From the NCBI GenBank assembly GCA_023139225.1, contig JAGLNZ010000328.1:1-15422 (forward strand): a stretch of 15,422 nt of DNA. The letters run 5' to 3'. The notes beneath the pieces were generated by a model. It did not search any database. It saw nothing but the letters and a program-made list of their open reading frames with translations, and was not told where the DNA came from. Numbering within the stretch: position 1 is the stretch's first letter; every line of letters starts with the position of its first letter. Below are positions 1 through 7,725 of this stretch, piece by piece. Position numbers and translations under genes: made by a program. This DNA comes from Desulfobacula sp. Lineage in GTDB: Bacteria; Desulfobacterota; Desulfobacteria; Desulfobacterales; Desulfobacteraceae.

Positions 1-265
1 AATAAGGATATAATCCTAAGGTTTTACCAAATCCCAATTTCTTTAACTTTTGCCAAATCAAAAACAGGCTGAAAAATCCAAGGCTTAATAAAAGTATTTT
101 GACAAATCCCGGTGTGGGTAAAAAAGAAATAGTAACATATTGAAGGTCAAAAACAACAGGTGGTTTAACAAGTGGCCCAATCCCTTCGCCCATCAGTATA
201 TCCATGGCCTGGGAGATGCCCGCGATACCAAATATGATAGACCCTGCTAAAAATATATATTTCAT
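1..265 (-). CDS. small membrane protein, 3' end cut by window edge
   Basis: An open frame on the minus strand starts at ATG 263-265 and runs off the left edge after 88 codons without a stop. The start is chosen because AAGGA lies 5 bases before it; an in-frame ATG two codons upstream (269-271) abuts that AAGGA and is less likely. Residues 1-20 look like a signal peptide or first membrane helix (ending ISQA). Residues about 54-71 form a second strongly hydrophobic helix (FVKILLLSLGFFSLFLIW), followed by a basic stretch (QKLKKLGFGK). This suggests a small inner-membrane protein with a short extracytoplasmic segment containing LVKPPVV. I do not recognise a family. It lies downstream of the two-component genes on the same strand, but a 270-bp gap and a possible promoter of its own separate it from them. 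Confidence 0.6.
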   Translation of the reverse strand, partial: MKYIFLAGSIIFGIAGISQAMDILMGEGIGPLVKPPVVFDLQYVTISFLPTPGFVKILLLSLGFFSLFLIWQKLKKLGFGKTLGLYPY

Positions 266-367
266 ATGCATCCTTATAATATGCAATTAACATGCATTTT
301 TTTTAAGTTTTCCCAGTTTACTTCATGAAGAAAGGCTGGTTTATTAAATATCCTATTTATTTAATAG

Positions 368-383
368 AGCAAATTATATGCCA
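368..383 (-). promoter_or_regulatory. sigma54-like (-24/-12) promoter candidate
   Basis: Read on the minus strand the sequence is TGGCATATAATTTGCT. It matches the sigma54 consensus TGGCACGN4TTGCW at every defined base except the CG pair, with the GG and GC elements correctly spaced. The predicted transcript would start about 90 bases before the small membrane protein at 265. The same bases contain a perfect TATAAT, so a sigma70 -10 element is an alternative, but I see no good -35 box for it. Confidence 0.35.
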
Positions 384-535
384 CGATTTGATTCTTGCTT
401 TATTCTCTCGAAAGGCTTGAATATCGCGGGTCTCTATAAGTTTAGATAAAAGCCTGCTGTTGAAGGGAGCTTAACCGCTATGAAAAATAAGTTACAATAT
501 TATGTAATTTTTTTCTTAAAAATGAAGACTATTGG

Positions 536-1192
536 TTATAACAAAGAAGAGGTCAACCCTTCTGCAATGGCAAATTTGGTCAATTCGGCAATACTGTGAA
601 TGTTTAGTTTAGCCTTCAAGTGTGTCCGATGGATATCAACTGTTTTGACACTAATATTTAATTTTTGGGCAATCTTTCTGCTTTTATGGCCTTCTGCAAT
701 CAACTGCAACACCTCTCTTTCTCTCTTGGACAATAATGAAAAGACTGAGACCATGTTATCTGTGGCAAGGCTGCCGTCTGTGCCTGTAACCAGGTGCTTA
801 ACCTCCCGGCAGAAAAATTGTTTCCCCGATAAAACCGTTTGAATGCATACTATTAATTCTTTAAATGAACACGATTTTAATATATACCCTGAAGCCCCGG
901 CATTCATCATTCCGGTAACATAAATTTTTTCCATATGCATGGAAAGTGCTATAATCTTAATTTCAGGATTTTTTTCAAGAATTTGTTTTGTCGCTTCCAT
1001 CCCGTTAAGGCGCGGCATACTGACATCCATGATCACCAGATCAGGCCGATGCAGGGTTGCAAGTTCAATGGCCGAGTGGCCTGAGTTTGCTTTTGCAACA
1101 ACTTTGAAACCTTTTTCCATTTCCAGGGAGTTGCATAAGCCGTGCTGTAAAATACTGTGATCATCTGCTATAATAATTTTAACTTTTTTCAT
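536..1192 (-). CDS. NarL/FixJ-family response regulator
   Basis: A two-component transcription regulator of 218 aa, the usual length for the family. The receiver domain (about 3-120) has the acidic pair D10/D11, the phosphoacceptor D56 (in IMDVSMP), S84 and the conserved K106. A LuxR-type helix-turn-helix follows at about 153-210 (LSKREREVLQLIAEG, then KTVDIHRTHLKAKL in the recognition region). Its ATG shares bases with the TGA of the upstream sensor kinase (ATGA overlap), so the two are almost certainly translationally coupled partners. Phosphorylation by that kinase should switch DNA binding. Target genes cannot be read from the sequence; the cytochrome gene divergent from the kinase is one possibility. 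Downstream there is only a weak AT-rich hairpin, no clear terminator. Confidence 0.92.
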   Translation of the reverse strand: MKKVKIIIADDHSILQHGLCNSLEMEKGFKVVAKANSGHSAIELATLHRPDLVIMDVSMPRLNGMEATKQILEKNPEIKIIALSMHMEKIYVTGMMNAGASGYILKSCSFKELIVCIQTVLSGKQFFCREVKHLVTGTDGSLATDNMVSVFSLLSKREREVLQLIAEGHKSRKIAQKLNISVKTVDIHRTHLKAKLNIHSIAELTKFAIAEGLTSSLL

Positions 1193-3444
1193 ATAAGCTT
1201 TTCTTTGCTTGAAGATATAGGTGCTGTTAATAGAATTTTTGTTCCTTTTCCAGGTTTTGAATCCACCTCAATTTTCCCCCCGAAATTTTCCATCCGCTCT
1301 GAAAGAGTATGTAATCCAAACCCATAAGCATCTGAGTTCTTTATAGTATCCACATCAAAACCCGAGCCTTGATCCTCAACCCTTACCATTATTGTTTCTT
1401 TGATTTTTGATACTTCTATCCGGCCTTTCTTACAACCGGAATGCTTTAGGACATTGGTAATCAGTTCATTTACCGCCCTGTATAAAGTGACCTTAACCGC
1501 CTGGTCAAGAAAAACCTTATCTTCAATATTATTGATATAATGAAAATGGCTGTGGTGTTTAATATTTGTTTCCTCTATTAAAAAACCCAGTGCGATCTCA
1601 ATATCAAAATCATCCAGTATCGGAGGGCTCAATTGATAAATAAGGGATCGGATTTCCCTGACAGACTGCTCAAGATACTCTTGAACCCAGGTAAGATCCT
1701 CTTCTTCATTTATGCCCTTATCTGATTCCCGGATATTCTTTATTTTAGATATGCTCATGGCAAGGGTTTGAGTGACACTGTCATGAAGATCAGAAGCAAT
1801 TGCCTTTCTTTCACCCTCCTCGGTATAGACAAGATGCTCATTCAACTTTTTGAGCTGGGATGTTCTTTTTGCAATAATTTTCTCAAGTTCATTTTTAATT
1901 TTATTTAGCTGATCATTACTCATTTCAAGTTCAATGGTCCTTGATCTGATCCGGCTTTCAAGTTCCAGGGCATGTTCTTTTTCTATTTTTTCCGACACCT
2001 TTAATTTTTCAACCATTAAATTGAATGACCTGGCAAGCTTTCCTATTTCATCTTTTCTGTCAATCTGGAGCGTTGAGCTGAAATCACCTTTGGAAACTTT
2101 CTGGGTCGCTGTTATAAACTGTTTAATGGGTGAAATAAATATCCATATTGCACAAAAAATTGAACTCACACAAATTGCAATAATCAACAGGGAAAGACTG
2201 ACAAAGTCTTTCCATATCGTGCTGAGACTTTTTTTCAGGGCTATCCCTGTTTTATGCACCGATGCTGTCATGTCCGCTTGTCTTGCGACCAGAACCAGAT
2301 GCCATTCAAGCGATCCCAGGCACCCGATGGCTAAAATATATTTCTCATTATTAATCATCAAATTGACAATCCCGTGATGGGTATTGAGAATCTTGGAAGC
2401 AACCATGCGGACGGCAGGGATTGAAGAATCCTTTAAACCATAGTTTAAAATGTCGCTTGAATTTTTAAAATGATTTGAATCCGGTTCCATTCCAAAAATA
2501 TCAAAAAACTCCCTGGGAAATGCAATGAGTTTTCCTTCTTGATCCTGTAAAAATGCAAAAAGAATATTCTCGTTTGCACTTCCTGAAATAAAGGCGCCTT
2601 CTTTTAAATCGCTGATGATATATCCCACAGGAATATCAATGCCGGTGATCCCTTTGAATTCGCCCTTTTGATTATAAATCGGCGTTGTGGCCGTTATCAT
2701 CAAACCGTCTATGACGTCGTCTTTATAAATGCTGGTCCATTGGGTGTCAAAATACCTGATTTTTTGTTTTGTAAAAATGGTAATGGGTTCACCATCCCGC
2801 AGATCAAATTCAGAGGAAGGCGGCAGGCTGTAGCAGGCATTTTTAGCTTTCAGGTTCATGGTATAGTAACATCCGATACCTGAAGCCGTTATAATATGCG
2901 TTGCCAGGCTTTCATTGACCAGTTCTTTGGACTTTATCAACATAGGTTTAAAATAAGACAGGACATTGAGTTCTTTTTTTATTTCATCAGAAATAGTGTC
3001 ATCACCCCAGTATGCAGTAATCACAGCCTCATGTTCAGGACTGAAAAAAATCCGGTTCTCCTGATTTAATTCAAGGCTTGACGTTCCTTTTAACGGCACA
3101 TGGGATAATGCACCAAAGTTATGATAAACACTTGTAACCTGGCTGCCCAACAAGGAAGAAGCTGTCTTAATCTTTTTAAAAATCTCATCATATTTTTTTG
3201 CCTGTTCGGCCGCAACCCGGGACAAATAAAAGCGGGACATATTTTTTATTTGTTTTTCATTCACTTTATAGGCATAAGATCCAAACTGTGTAAGAGATGT
3301 TCTGGCAATATAAAAAAGAGGCAGGATAATGAACAATAAGGCGATACAGATAAAAACAAATAATTTTTTAGAAAAAGAGAAACTCATTTCTAAAGATATT
3401 ACACCTTTTTTTAAAATCAGCCATTTGATGGCGTTCTTCACCAT
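1189..3444 (-). CDS. dCache-HAMP sensor histidine kinase (HisKA_3 type)
   Basis: A membrane sensor kinase of 751 aa. Transmembrane helix 1 spans about 28-47. A large extracytoplasmic region (about 48-405) has dCache-like character (for example YWGDDT, then GLMITATTPIYN and GEFKGITGIDI). Helix 2 spans about 413-437, followed by a HAMP domain to about 490 and a coiled coil at 490-545. The HisKA_3 dimerisation domain carries the phosphorylated H554 in ASDLHDSVTQTL. The ATPase domain has an N box with N664 (ITNVLKHSG), a G1 box DQGSGF (691-696) and a G2 box GFGL (708-711). This layout is typical of kinases paired with NarL-type regulators, and one follows with a 4-bp overlap. The dCache fold usually binds a small extracellular ligand; which one is unknown. 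The start is uncertain: there is no good ribosome site before 3444, and Met20 (start 3387) is a plausible alternative. Confidence 0.9.
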   Translation of the reverse strand: MVKNAIKWLILKKGVISLEMSFSFSKKLFVFICIALLFIILPLFYIARTSLTQFGSYAYKVNEKQIKNMSRFYLSRVAAEQAKKYDEIFKKIKTASSLLGSQVTSVYHNFGALSHVPLKGTSSLELNQENRIFFSPEHEAVITAYWGDDTISDEIKKELNVLSYFKPMLIKSKELVNESLATHIITASGIGCYYTMNLKAKNACYSLPPSSEFDLRDGEPITIFTKQKIRYFDTQWTSIYKDDVIDGLMITATTPIYNQKGEFKGITGIDIPVGYIISDLKEGAFISGSANENILFAFLQDQEGKLIAFPREFFDIFGMEPDSNHFKNSSDILNYGLKDSSIPAVRMVASKILNTHHGIVNLMINNEKYILAIGCLGSLEWHLVLVARQADMTASVHKTGIALKKSLSTIWKDFVSLSLLIIAICVSSIFCAIWIFISPIKQFITATQKVSKGDFSSTLQIDRKDEIGKLARSFNLMVEKLKVSEKIEKEHALELESRIRSRTIELEMSNDQLNKIKNELEKIIAKRTSQLKKLNEHLVYTEEGERKAIASDLHDSVTQTLAMSISKIKNIRESDKGINEEEDLTWVQEYLEQSVREIRSLIYQLSPPILDDFDIEIALGFLIEETNIKHHSHFHYINNIEDKVFLDQAVKVTLYRAVNELITNVLKHSGCKKGRIEVSKIKETIMVRVEDQGSGFDVDTIKNSDAYGFGLHTLSERMENFGGKIEVDSKPGKGTKILLTAPISSSKEKLI

Positions 3445-3682
3445 ACTTACCGAAACTTTAAGGTTTCAACAAGAAAATTTACTATATCAATTCAATAAAG
3501 CCGCTCCGATAACACTTAATAATAATTTTATATGATTGTACCATACACTTCTGGCCCAGGCACACCTTAAATCCAAAGAAAAAATAAAATACTTATGAAC
3601 AAATTTAAATATTCGGTGTCAAAGATAAATAGAGATGATTTTTAAAACCCGAAATATAACAAACATATTTAAGGAGAAAACC

Positions 3683-4144
3683 ATGTCCGGAAAAAATTTT
3701 TATTTGCCGCTGATTGCCGGGATTTTTATTTTTTTCACAACTCAAACCATCTGGGCGGATACCCGGGTAGAGGATACATTTAATATTGAAACAAAAGAAG
3801 TCACAAAAAGAAAAAAAGCTCCACCTAAGTTCAAGCTGGTTGAATTCACTCATAAAAAACACAATATTGAATATCAAATTTCCTGTGGCGAATGCCATCA
3901 TGATAAAGACAATAACCCTCTTGACTTAAAACTCGGAGATGATGTCCAACGGTGTGTTGTATGCCATACCAAGCTTAAAAAAGATAAAAAGGATAGAAAA
4001 GATATCATGGTGCTTGAAAACGCCATGCACGGCAACTGCATTTCCTGTCATAAAAAAATTAATAAAAAGGCAGGGGATAAAAAGGGTCTGAAAGGTCCTG
4101 CGCCTGCCAGTTGCGGAAAGTGTCATATCGCAGTAAAAAAATAA
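3683..4144 (+). CDS. periplasmic tetraheme cytochrome c (class III / c3 type)
   Basis: A 153-aa exported multiheme cytochrome. The start at 3683 is preferred over an in-frame ATG at 3635 because AAGGAG lies just upstream and the protein then opens with a clean signal peptide (hydrophobic to about residue 22, probable cleavage after IWA at 25). Four CxxCH heme-binding motifs are at 68-72, 91-95, 119-123 and 144-148. The protein has exactly eight histidines: four in the motifs plus H57, H60, H73 and H116. That is the number needed for bis-histidine ligation of four hemes, as in cytochrome c3. It is rich in Lys like c3, which exchanges electrons with hydrogenases and other periplasmic redox partners. 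It is divergent from the sensor kinase across a 238-bp AT-rich gap in which I could not identify a convincing promoter. Confidence 0.88.
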   Translation: MSGKNFYLPLIAGIFIFFTTQTIWADTRVEDTFNIETKEVTKRKKAPPKFKLVEFTHKKHNIEYQISCGECHHDKDNNPLDLKLGDDVQRCVVCHTKLKKDKKDRKDIMVLENAMHGNCISCHKKINKKAGDKKGLKGPAPASCGKCHIAVKK

Positions 4145-4191
4145 ATGCTAATATTATTGCACTATTGAATGATTTGAGTTAATCTTCTTTC

Positions 4192-4578
4192 ATGTTTAAT
4201 GAAACCCAATTAGAAGCTATTGATAATGTGATCCAAATCAACCTGATAAAGGCCGGGCTTGATAATGTGATTTTTATGGATATGGCAGGTAATACCATTG
4301 CAAAACATGATAATGGGAAAAGCCATCTTGATTCCACTGCCTTTGCCGCTCTTGCTGCCGGTAATTTTGCAGCAGTTGATGCAATGGCAAAACTTGTGGG
4401 CGAATCCGAATTTTCATTACTCTTTCATAAGGGTGAAAAATCCAGTATTCATTTCAGCAAGATCAATGATGAAACACTTTTAATTACAATGTTCAATAAA
4501 GATATATCACTGGGACTGGTAAGATTAAAAGTGGCTGAAACCATCAAGGAAATCAATAATATATTAGCCAATGACTAA
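4192..4578 (+). CDS. mglB: MglB-like Roadblock/LC7 protein (GTPase-activating partner)
   Basis: A 128-aa Roadblock/LC7 protein. The core (IFMDMAGNTIA, then STAFAALAAGNFAA, AKLVGESEF, LLFHKGEKSS and ISLGLVRLKV) follows the pattern of Myxococcus MglB, in which the Roadblock homodimer binds MglA and accelerates its GTP hydrolysis. The gene directly precedes mglA, the usual arrangement. It lacks a long C-terminal tail and is shorter than the roughly 160-aa Myxococcus protein. No clear ribosome-binding site precedes the ATG, but a stop codon sits 12 bases upstream in frame, so there is no earlier start. The 47-bp gap after the cytochrome gene makes cotranscription possible but unproven. Its probable role is to control where or when MglA is in the GTP state. 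Confidence 0.85.
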   Translation: MFNETQLEAIDNVIQINLIKAGLDNVIFMDMAGNTIAKHDNGKSHLDSTAFAALAAGNFAAVDAMAKLVGESEFSLLFHKGEKSSIHFSKINDETLLITMFNKDISLGLVRLKVAETIKEINNILAND

Positions 4579-4640
4579 TCACTGTATCTTCGAGATAGAA
4601 TCATATCACGATATTTAGTTTTATTTAAGGGGAGTTGGAC

Positions 4641-5246
4641 TTGGCGCTTATCAATGTAAAAACCAAGGAAGTTCAGATTAAAATTGTTTATTATGGTCCG
4701 GGCCGAGGTGGAAAAACAACAAATCTTGAATATATCAATAAAAAATATCGGGATCAGATAAAAACAGAAATGGTCAGCCTGAAAACTCAGGATGACCGAA
4801 CCCTTTTTTTTGATTTCTTACCCTTTGATGTTGGTCAGATCAAAGGGTTTGATATTACAATTCAATTATATACGGTTCCCGGGCAGGTAAAATATAATGC
4901 CACAAGAAGACTTGTATTGCGTGGTGTTGACGGTATAGTTTTTGTTGCAGATGTCCAGAAAGAACAACGAAAAAAGAACATCGAATCTCTCAACCAGCTA
5001 TATGAAAATCTTGAAACGTACAACCTTGACCTGTTTAAAATACCTCTTGCAATGCAATATAATAAAATAGATCTTAAGCAGTCGGATATCCCGATTCTTT
5101 CTTCCCAAACCATGCAAAAAGATCTGAACGGCATTTTGCGGGCACCTGCATTTGAAGCCAGCGCTTTGAAAGGCGGCAATGTTATCCAGACTTTGAAAAA
5201 AATCATATCAATGACTTTGGGATCAATTCAAGACCAGCTTTTTTAA
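4641..5246 (+). CDS. mglA: MglA-type Ras-like GTPase
   Basis: A 201-aa small GTPase, the usual MglA length. G1/P-loop is GPGRGGKTTNL (from G19, with K25/T26); the MglA-type DRTLFFDFLP follows at 52-61; G3 is the MglA hallmark TVPGQ (78-82), with Thr in place of the usual Asp; G4 is NKID (141-144); a G5-like EASALKG is at 172-178. R53 and Q82, the residues used for catalysis in studied MglA proteins, are present, so it should hydrolyse GTP when helped by MglB. MglA proteins set cell polarity and drive motility or pilus systems. The start is TTG at 4641, six bases after AAGGGGAG; the TTG at 4635 abuts that site and is too close. A 12-bp inverted repeat (ATATC-AC-GATAT, 4603-4614) lies between mglB and this gene. 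Confidence 0.9.
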   Translation: MALINVKTKEVQIKIVYYGPGRGGKTTNLEYINKKYRDQIKTEMVSLKTQDDRTLFFDFLPFDVGQIKGFDITIQLYTVPGQVKYNATRRLVLRGVDGIVFVADVQKEQRKKNIESLNQLYENLETYNLDLFKIPLAMQYNKIDLKQSDIPILSSQTMQKDLNGILRAPAFEASALKGGNVIQTLKKIISMTLGSIQDQLF

Positions 5247-5256
5247 GGAGGTATTT

Positions 5257-6864
5257 TTGAATTCTCTAACTGAACTTAAAAATATTATACAGTCTATAAA
5301 TGAGAATATCACAGACAATGATATTGATGCCTTTCAAAATGAACTTTCACAAATTGGGCAGCAATATGAAAAAAATACAATTATAACATCCTTTTTAAAG
5401 ATGATGCAATCCCTGGGAAAATATCTGGGCTCAAAAAAAAGCAACGCTCATATCGATTCGATTCCGGTCTTGAATTCAATTGCCCACAAGCTTGATAAAA
5501 TTATCTATAACCCGGATCTTAAAAAAGATGAGACTGTCCGGATTCTATCCGAAGAAATTCAAAAATATAAATCCTTAAAAAACAAAATAGCTTCCAAGCC
5601 TGAGATCAACGATAATGATATAAACGATTTAAAAGCAGTGCTGTTAACCATTGACTGGGAAATTTCCAAGACCACTGTTCAAAATTTTGAAAAAGTTGTC
5701 ACAAATTTGCTGTTAAAATTAAGAAATTATAAAATCCATCATACATTTTTAAAAATCATTCACAGTACAGGGCGATATATTGGCAATCAAAAAGCAAACG
5801 CCCATACGGATTCCGTCTCTTTTTTGCGTTCTGTTTTTGAGGATTTTGAACAGATCGTTCAAAATCCGGACATGCCCTTTAAGGATAAAAAACAGGCTCT
5901 GGAAACCCATATCAACCGATTTCATGAATTTAAACGTAAAATTTCCCTGAAAAAGGAAAAAACTCACTTAACACCAGATGTATCTGAAGATGAATTCATT
6001 CAGCCCGCCCTCTCTCATATTAAACCAGCGGGCATGCATGCAGCAGATGACATTGTACCTCTAACCACAATCCCCGTTGAAACCGAGGACAAATCTGATC
6101 CCGACTCAATTCAACCTGCATTGAAAAATAAAAATAAATCTCCGGCAAAACCAAGGGATATCATGGATGACCTATTCAGCGGAAAAGAATCACCGGCAGA
6201 TGAATTATTAGATGCCATTCATCTGATGGATGTTCATGGCCCAAACCAGGGCCAGGCCATGAATATGCTTGACCAGAAAGATGATCTCCACTCTAATGGA
6301 ATTAAAAATTTCACACCCCAGCGCATGGATAATGATCCCATCCCGGAAATCGGAAGCAGGCTGGACGAATTTTTTAGCCTGGATGTCTCCTCAGACGATA
6401 CAATACCGGGAGATGATAAGAAGGACCAGGCTCTTGAAACAAGCACAATACCTGAAGATGATGCAGCAGACAGCATTGTGCCGTTCCGGAATGAAGATAA
6501 ACCCTTTGAAGAAGTCCGGCAGGCAGGCATAGAGGATGAACCATTGCCTCAAAGTCCTGAGGCTGCCATATTAAGCCGGTTGAAATCAACCGTTGAAACG
6601 GCAGAATGGCTTCAGTACAGATCATCATTGTTATCAATCAATGAAGACATTTCTTATCTTAAAAAATATTGGCAGGATGATCCGGACAAAACCTGCCTGC
6701 TTCAAATCATTGCTTCAATCATTAATCTGTTAAAAACCCGGCCTGAAACTATTTTAAAGACAACTATGGACAAGACCAATAAAGCAGACAACATTGTTTC
6801 AGATACTCCCCCTGAAAAATCTTTGGGAATCTGGGGGAAAATCAAAACAATGTTCACCTCTTAA
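5257..6864 (+). CDS. MglA-linked protein with duplicated N-terminal domain
   Basis: A 535-aa soluble protein that I do not recognise. The start is TTG, five bases after AAGGAGG, and that ribosome site overlaps the mglA stop, so the two genes are probably translated together. Two copies of a helical domain occur at about 15-110 and 125-230. Their cores (46-75 and 164-193) are 15/30 identical without gaps and share the pattern FLK-S-G-Y-G-K-NAH-DS-L-S. Residues about 235-435 are an acidic, Pro- and Asp-rich linker, probably disordered. The C-terminal region (440-495) is again helical and weakly resembles the repeats (SINEDISYLKKYW). There is no signal peptide, membrane segment or catalytic motif. 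Its position suggests an adaptor or effector for the GTPase; this is inference. Confidence 0.75.
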   Translation: MNSLTELKNIIQSINENITDNDIDAFQNELSQIGQQYEKNTIITSFLKMMQSLGKYLGSKKSNAHIDSIPVLNSIAHKLDKIIYNPDLKKDETVRILSEEIQKYKSLKNKIASKPEINDNDINDLKAVLLTIDWEISKTTVQNFEKVVTNLLLKLRNYKIHHTFLKIIHSTGRYIGNQKANAHTDSVSFLRSVFEDFEQIVQNPDMPFKDKKQALETHINRFHEFKRKISLKKEKTHLTPDVSEDEFIQPALSHIKPAGMHAADDIVPLTTIPVETEDKSDPDSIQPALKNKNKSPAKPRDIMDDLFSGKESPADELLDAIHLMDVHGPNQGQAMNMLDQKDDLHSNGIKNFTPQRMDNDPIPEIGSRLDEFFSLDVSSDDTIPGDDKKDQALETSTIPEDDAADSIVPFRNEDKPFEEVRQAGIEDEPLPQSPEAAILSRLKSTVETAEWLQYRSSLLSINEDISYLKKYWQDDPDKTCLLQIIASIINLLKTRPETILKTTMDKTNKADNIVSDTPPEKSLGIWGKIKTMFTS

Positions 6865-6881
6865 AAACGCAACGAATTAAA

Positions 6882-7361
6882 ATGATTCTCTTCTGTGAAG
6901 ATTGCGGAGCAAAAAATCTTTTAGATTCAACACGGATTAAAAGCGGAAAAGCCGTGTTCAAGTGTGACTCATGCAGTTACATGAATGCATATTTCATCAA
7001 AGTCGCCAAAGAAAGCCTCCTTGAAAAAACAGATGCATTTTTCAAAGTAATCCAATCTTTTCCTGAAATTATCGGATCATTTCTCTTTCATAAAAAAATC
7101 GGAGTAATAAAAAACAATATGCCCGGTATTCTAAAAGAGACGGATCTGAATATTTTAGGTAAACTTTTGACAAAAAACTTTTCTGCCTGCAGTTCCCAAT
7201 ACCCGGATGTTAATGAGATGGCATTAATCATTTCAAACAAAAATATGATCGTTAAAATGATTAACAACAATTTAGCTGTTATCATTGCCTGCAAAATTTT
7301 CCCGGTATCTAAAAACATTATGGATCAATTGAACCGCTTAATTTCAAATGACAAGACATAA
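6882..7361 (+). CDS. zinc-ribbon protein with Roadblock-like C-terminal region
   Basis: A 159-aa cytoplasmic protein. The N-terminus holds a zinc ribbon with two CxxC knuckles (C5/C8 and C28/C31, FCEDCGAKN and FKCDSCSYMN), of the short kind found at the front of many Desulfobacterota signalling proteins. From about residue 80 the protein resembles a Roadblock/LC7 fold: a strand-helix start (GVIKNNMPGIL), then paired strands (MALIISNKNMIVKMI and NLAVIIACKIFPV) and a closing helix. That second assignment rests on pattern alone. The ATG lies 17 bases after the previous stop without a strong ribosome site, so it is probably read by coupling. It sits between the repeat protein and another Roadblock-like gene, supporting a role with the MglA module. 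Confidence 0.65.
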   Translation: MILFCEDCGAKNLLDSTRIKSGKAVFKCDSCSYMNAYFIKVAKESLLEKTDAFFKVIQSFPEIIGSFLFHKKIGVIKNNMPGILKETDLNILGKLLTKNFSACSSQYPDVNEMALIISNKNMIVKMINNNLAVIIACKIFPVSKNIMDQLNRLISNDKT

Positions 7362-7366
7362 AACAA

Positions 7367-7708
7367 ATGATTAAAACAGCAACCCTTGAAAAATTTATTC
7401 AGATTTCCAAGATAGCCGGAGTAGATCAATATATCCTTGTGGATCAAAAGGGAAATATTGCTGCCCATGACATAAAAGATTCTGAAAGGGTGGCCCGCAT
7501 GATCCTTTCGTGTGGTCAAAATTCATTTGCCATCGGTAAAACCCTGTTGAAATATGTGGTGTTTTCCAGGCAAAACCAAAAAAATATTTTTATTTTTCCT
7601 GTTGGCAATTATTATCTTGGAGTGGTAAAACAAACCAACATTGATAATTTCGTTCTGGCAGACAATATATTAAAATTTCTGCAAGATCTTCTTAAAACAA
7701 GGTCTTAA
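7367..7708 (+). CDS. short Roadblock/LC7-like protein
   Basis: A 113-aa protein beginning five bases after the previous stop. Its layout fits the Roadblock/LC7 fold: an N-terminal helix (LEKFIQISKIAG), a strand pair around DQYILVDQKGNIAAHD (which parallels IFMDMAGNTIAKHD in the MglB upstream), a helix (ARMILSCGQNSFAIGKTLLK), two strands (KNIFIFPVGNYYLGVV) and a final helix. It is clearly diverged from MglB: the MglB helix core and the SLGLVRL strand are missing. It is probably a second, possibly heterodimeric, Roadblock subunit for the same GTPase or its partners. I see no Shine-Dalgarno sequence, so translation is likely coupled to the zinc-ribbon gene. Confidence 0.6.
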   Translation: MIKTATLEKFIQISKIAGVDQYILVDQKGNIAAHDIKDSERVARMILSCGQNSFAIGKTLLKYVVFSRQNQKNIFIFPVGNYYLGVVKQTNIDNFVLADNILKFLQDLLKTRS

Positions 7709-7725
7709 ATAATAGGGAGGTGTTC

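Noticed and set aside
492..514. AT-rich inverted repeat TTACA...TGTAA followed by a T-run
   Set aside because: Arms are only five A/T-rich pairs and the longer T-run is on the strand without a gene upstream; too weak to call a terminator for the response regulator.
1934..2377. 147-codon open frame on the plus strand
   Set aside because: It lies wholly antisense to the sensor kinase, has no ribosome site and no domain pattern.
3445..3682. Search for a sigma54 or sigma70 promoter between the kinase and the cytochrome
   Set aside because: Partial -10-like boxes occur (for example TATAGT on the minus strand) but none with an acceptable -35 or -24 element; not reported.
3605..3901. 98-codon open frame on the minus strand
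   Set aside because: Antisense to the cytochrome c gene, whose four CxxCH motifs and signal peptide prove the plus frame.
4585..4597. Small hairpin TATCT-TCG-AGATA between mglB and mglA
   Set aside because: Only five base pairs and no T-run; not a terminator. mglB and mglA are likely cotranscribed.
6234..6637. Several open frames on both strands
   Set aside because: They are shadows of the low-complexity linker of the repeat protein; no start signals.
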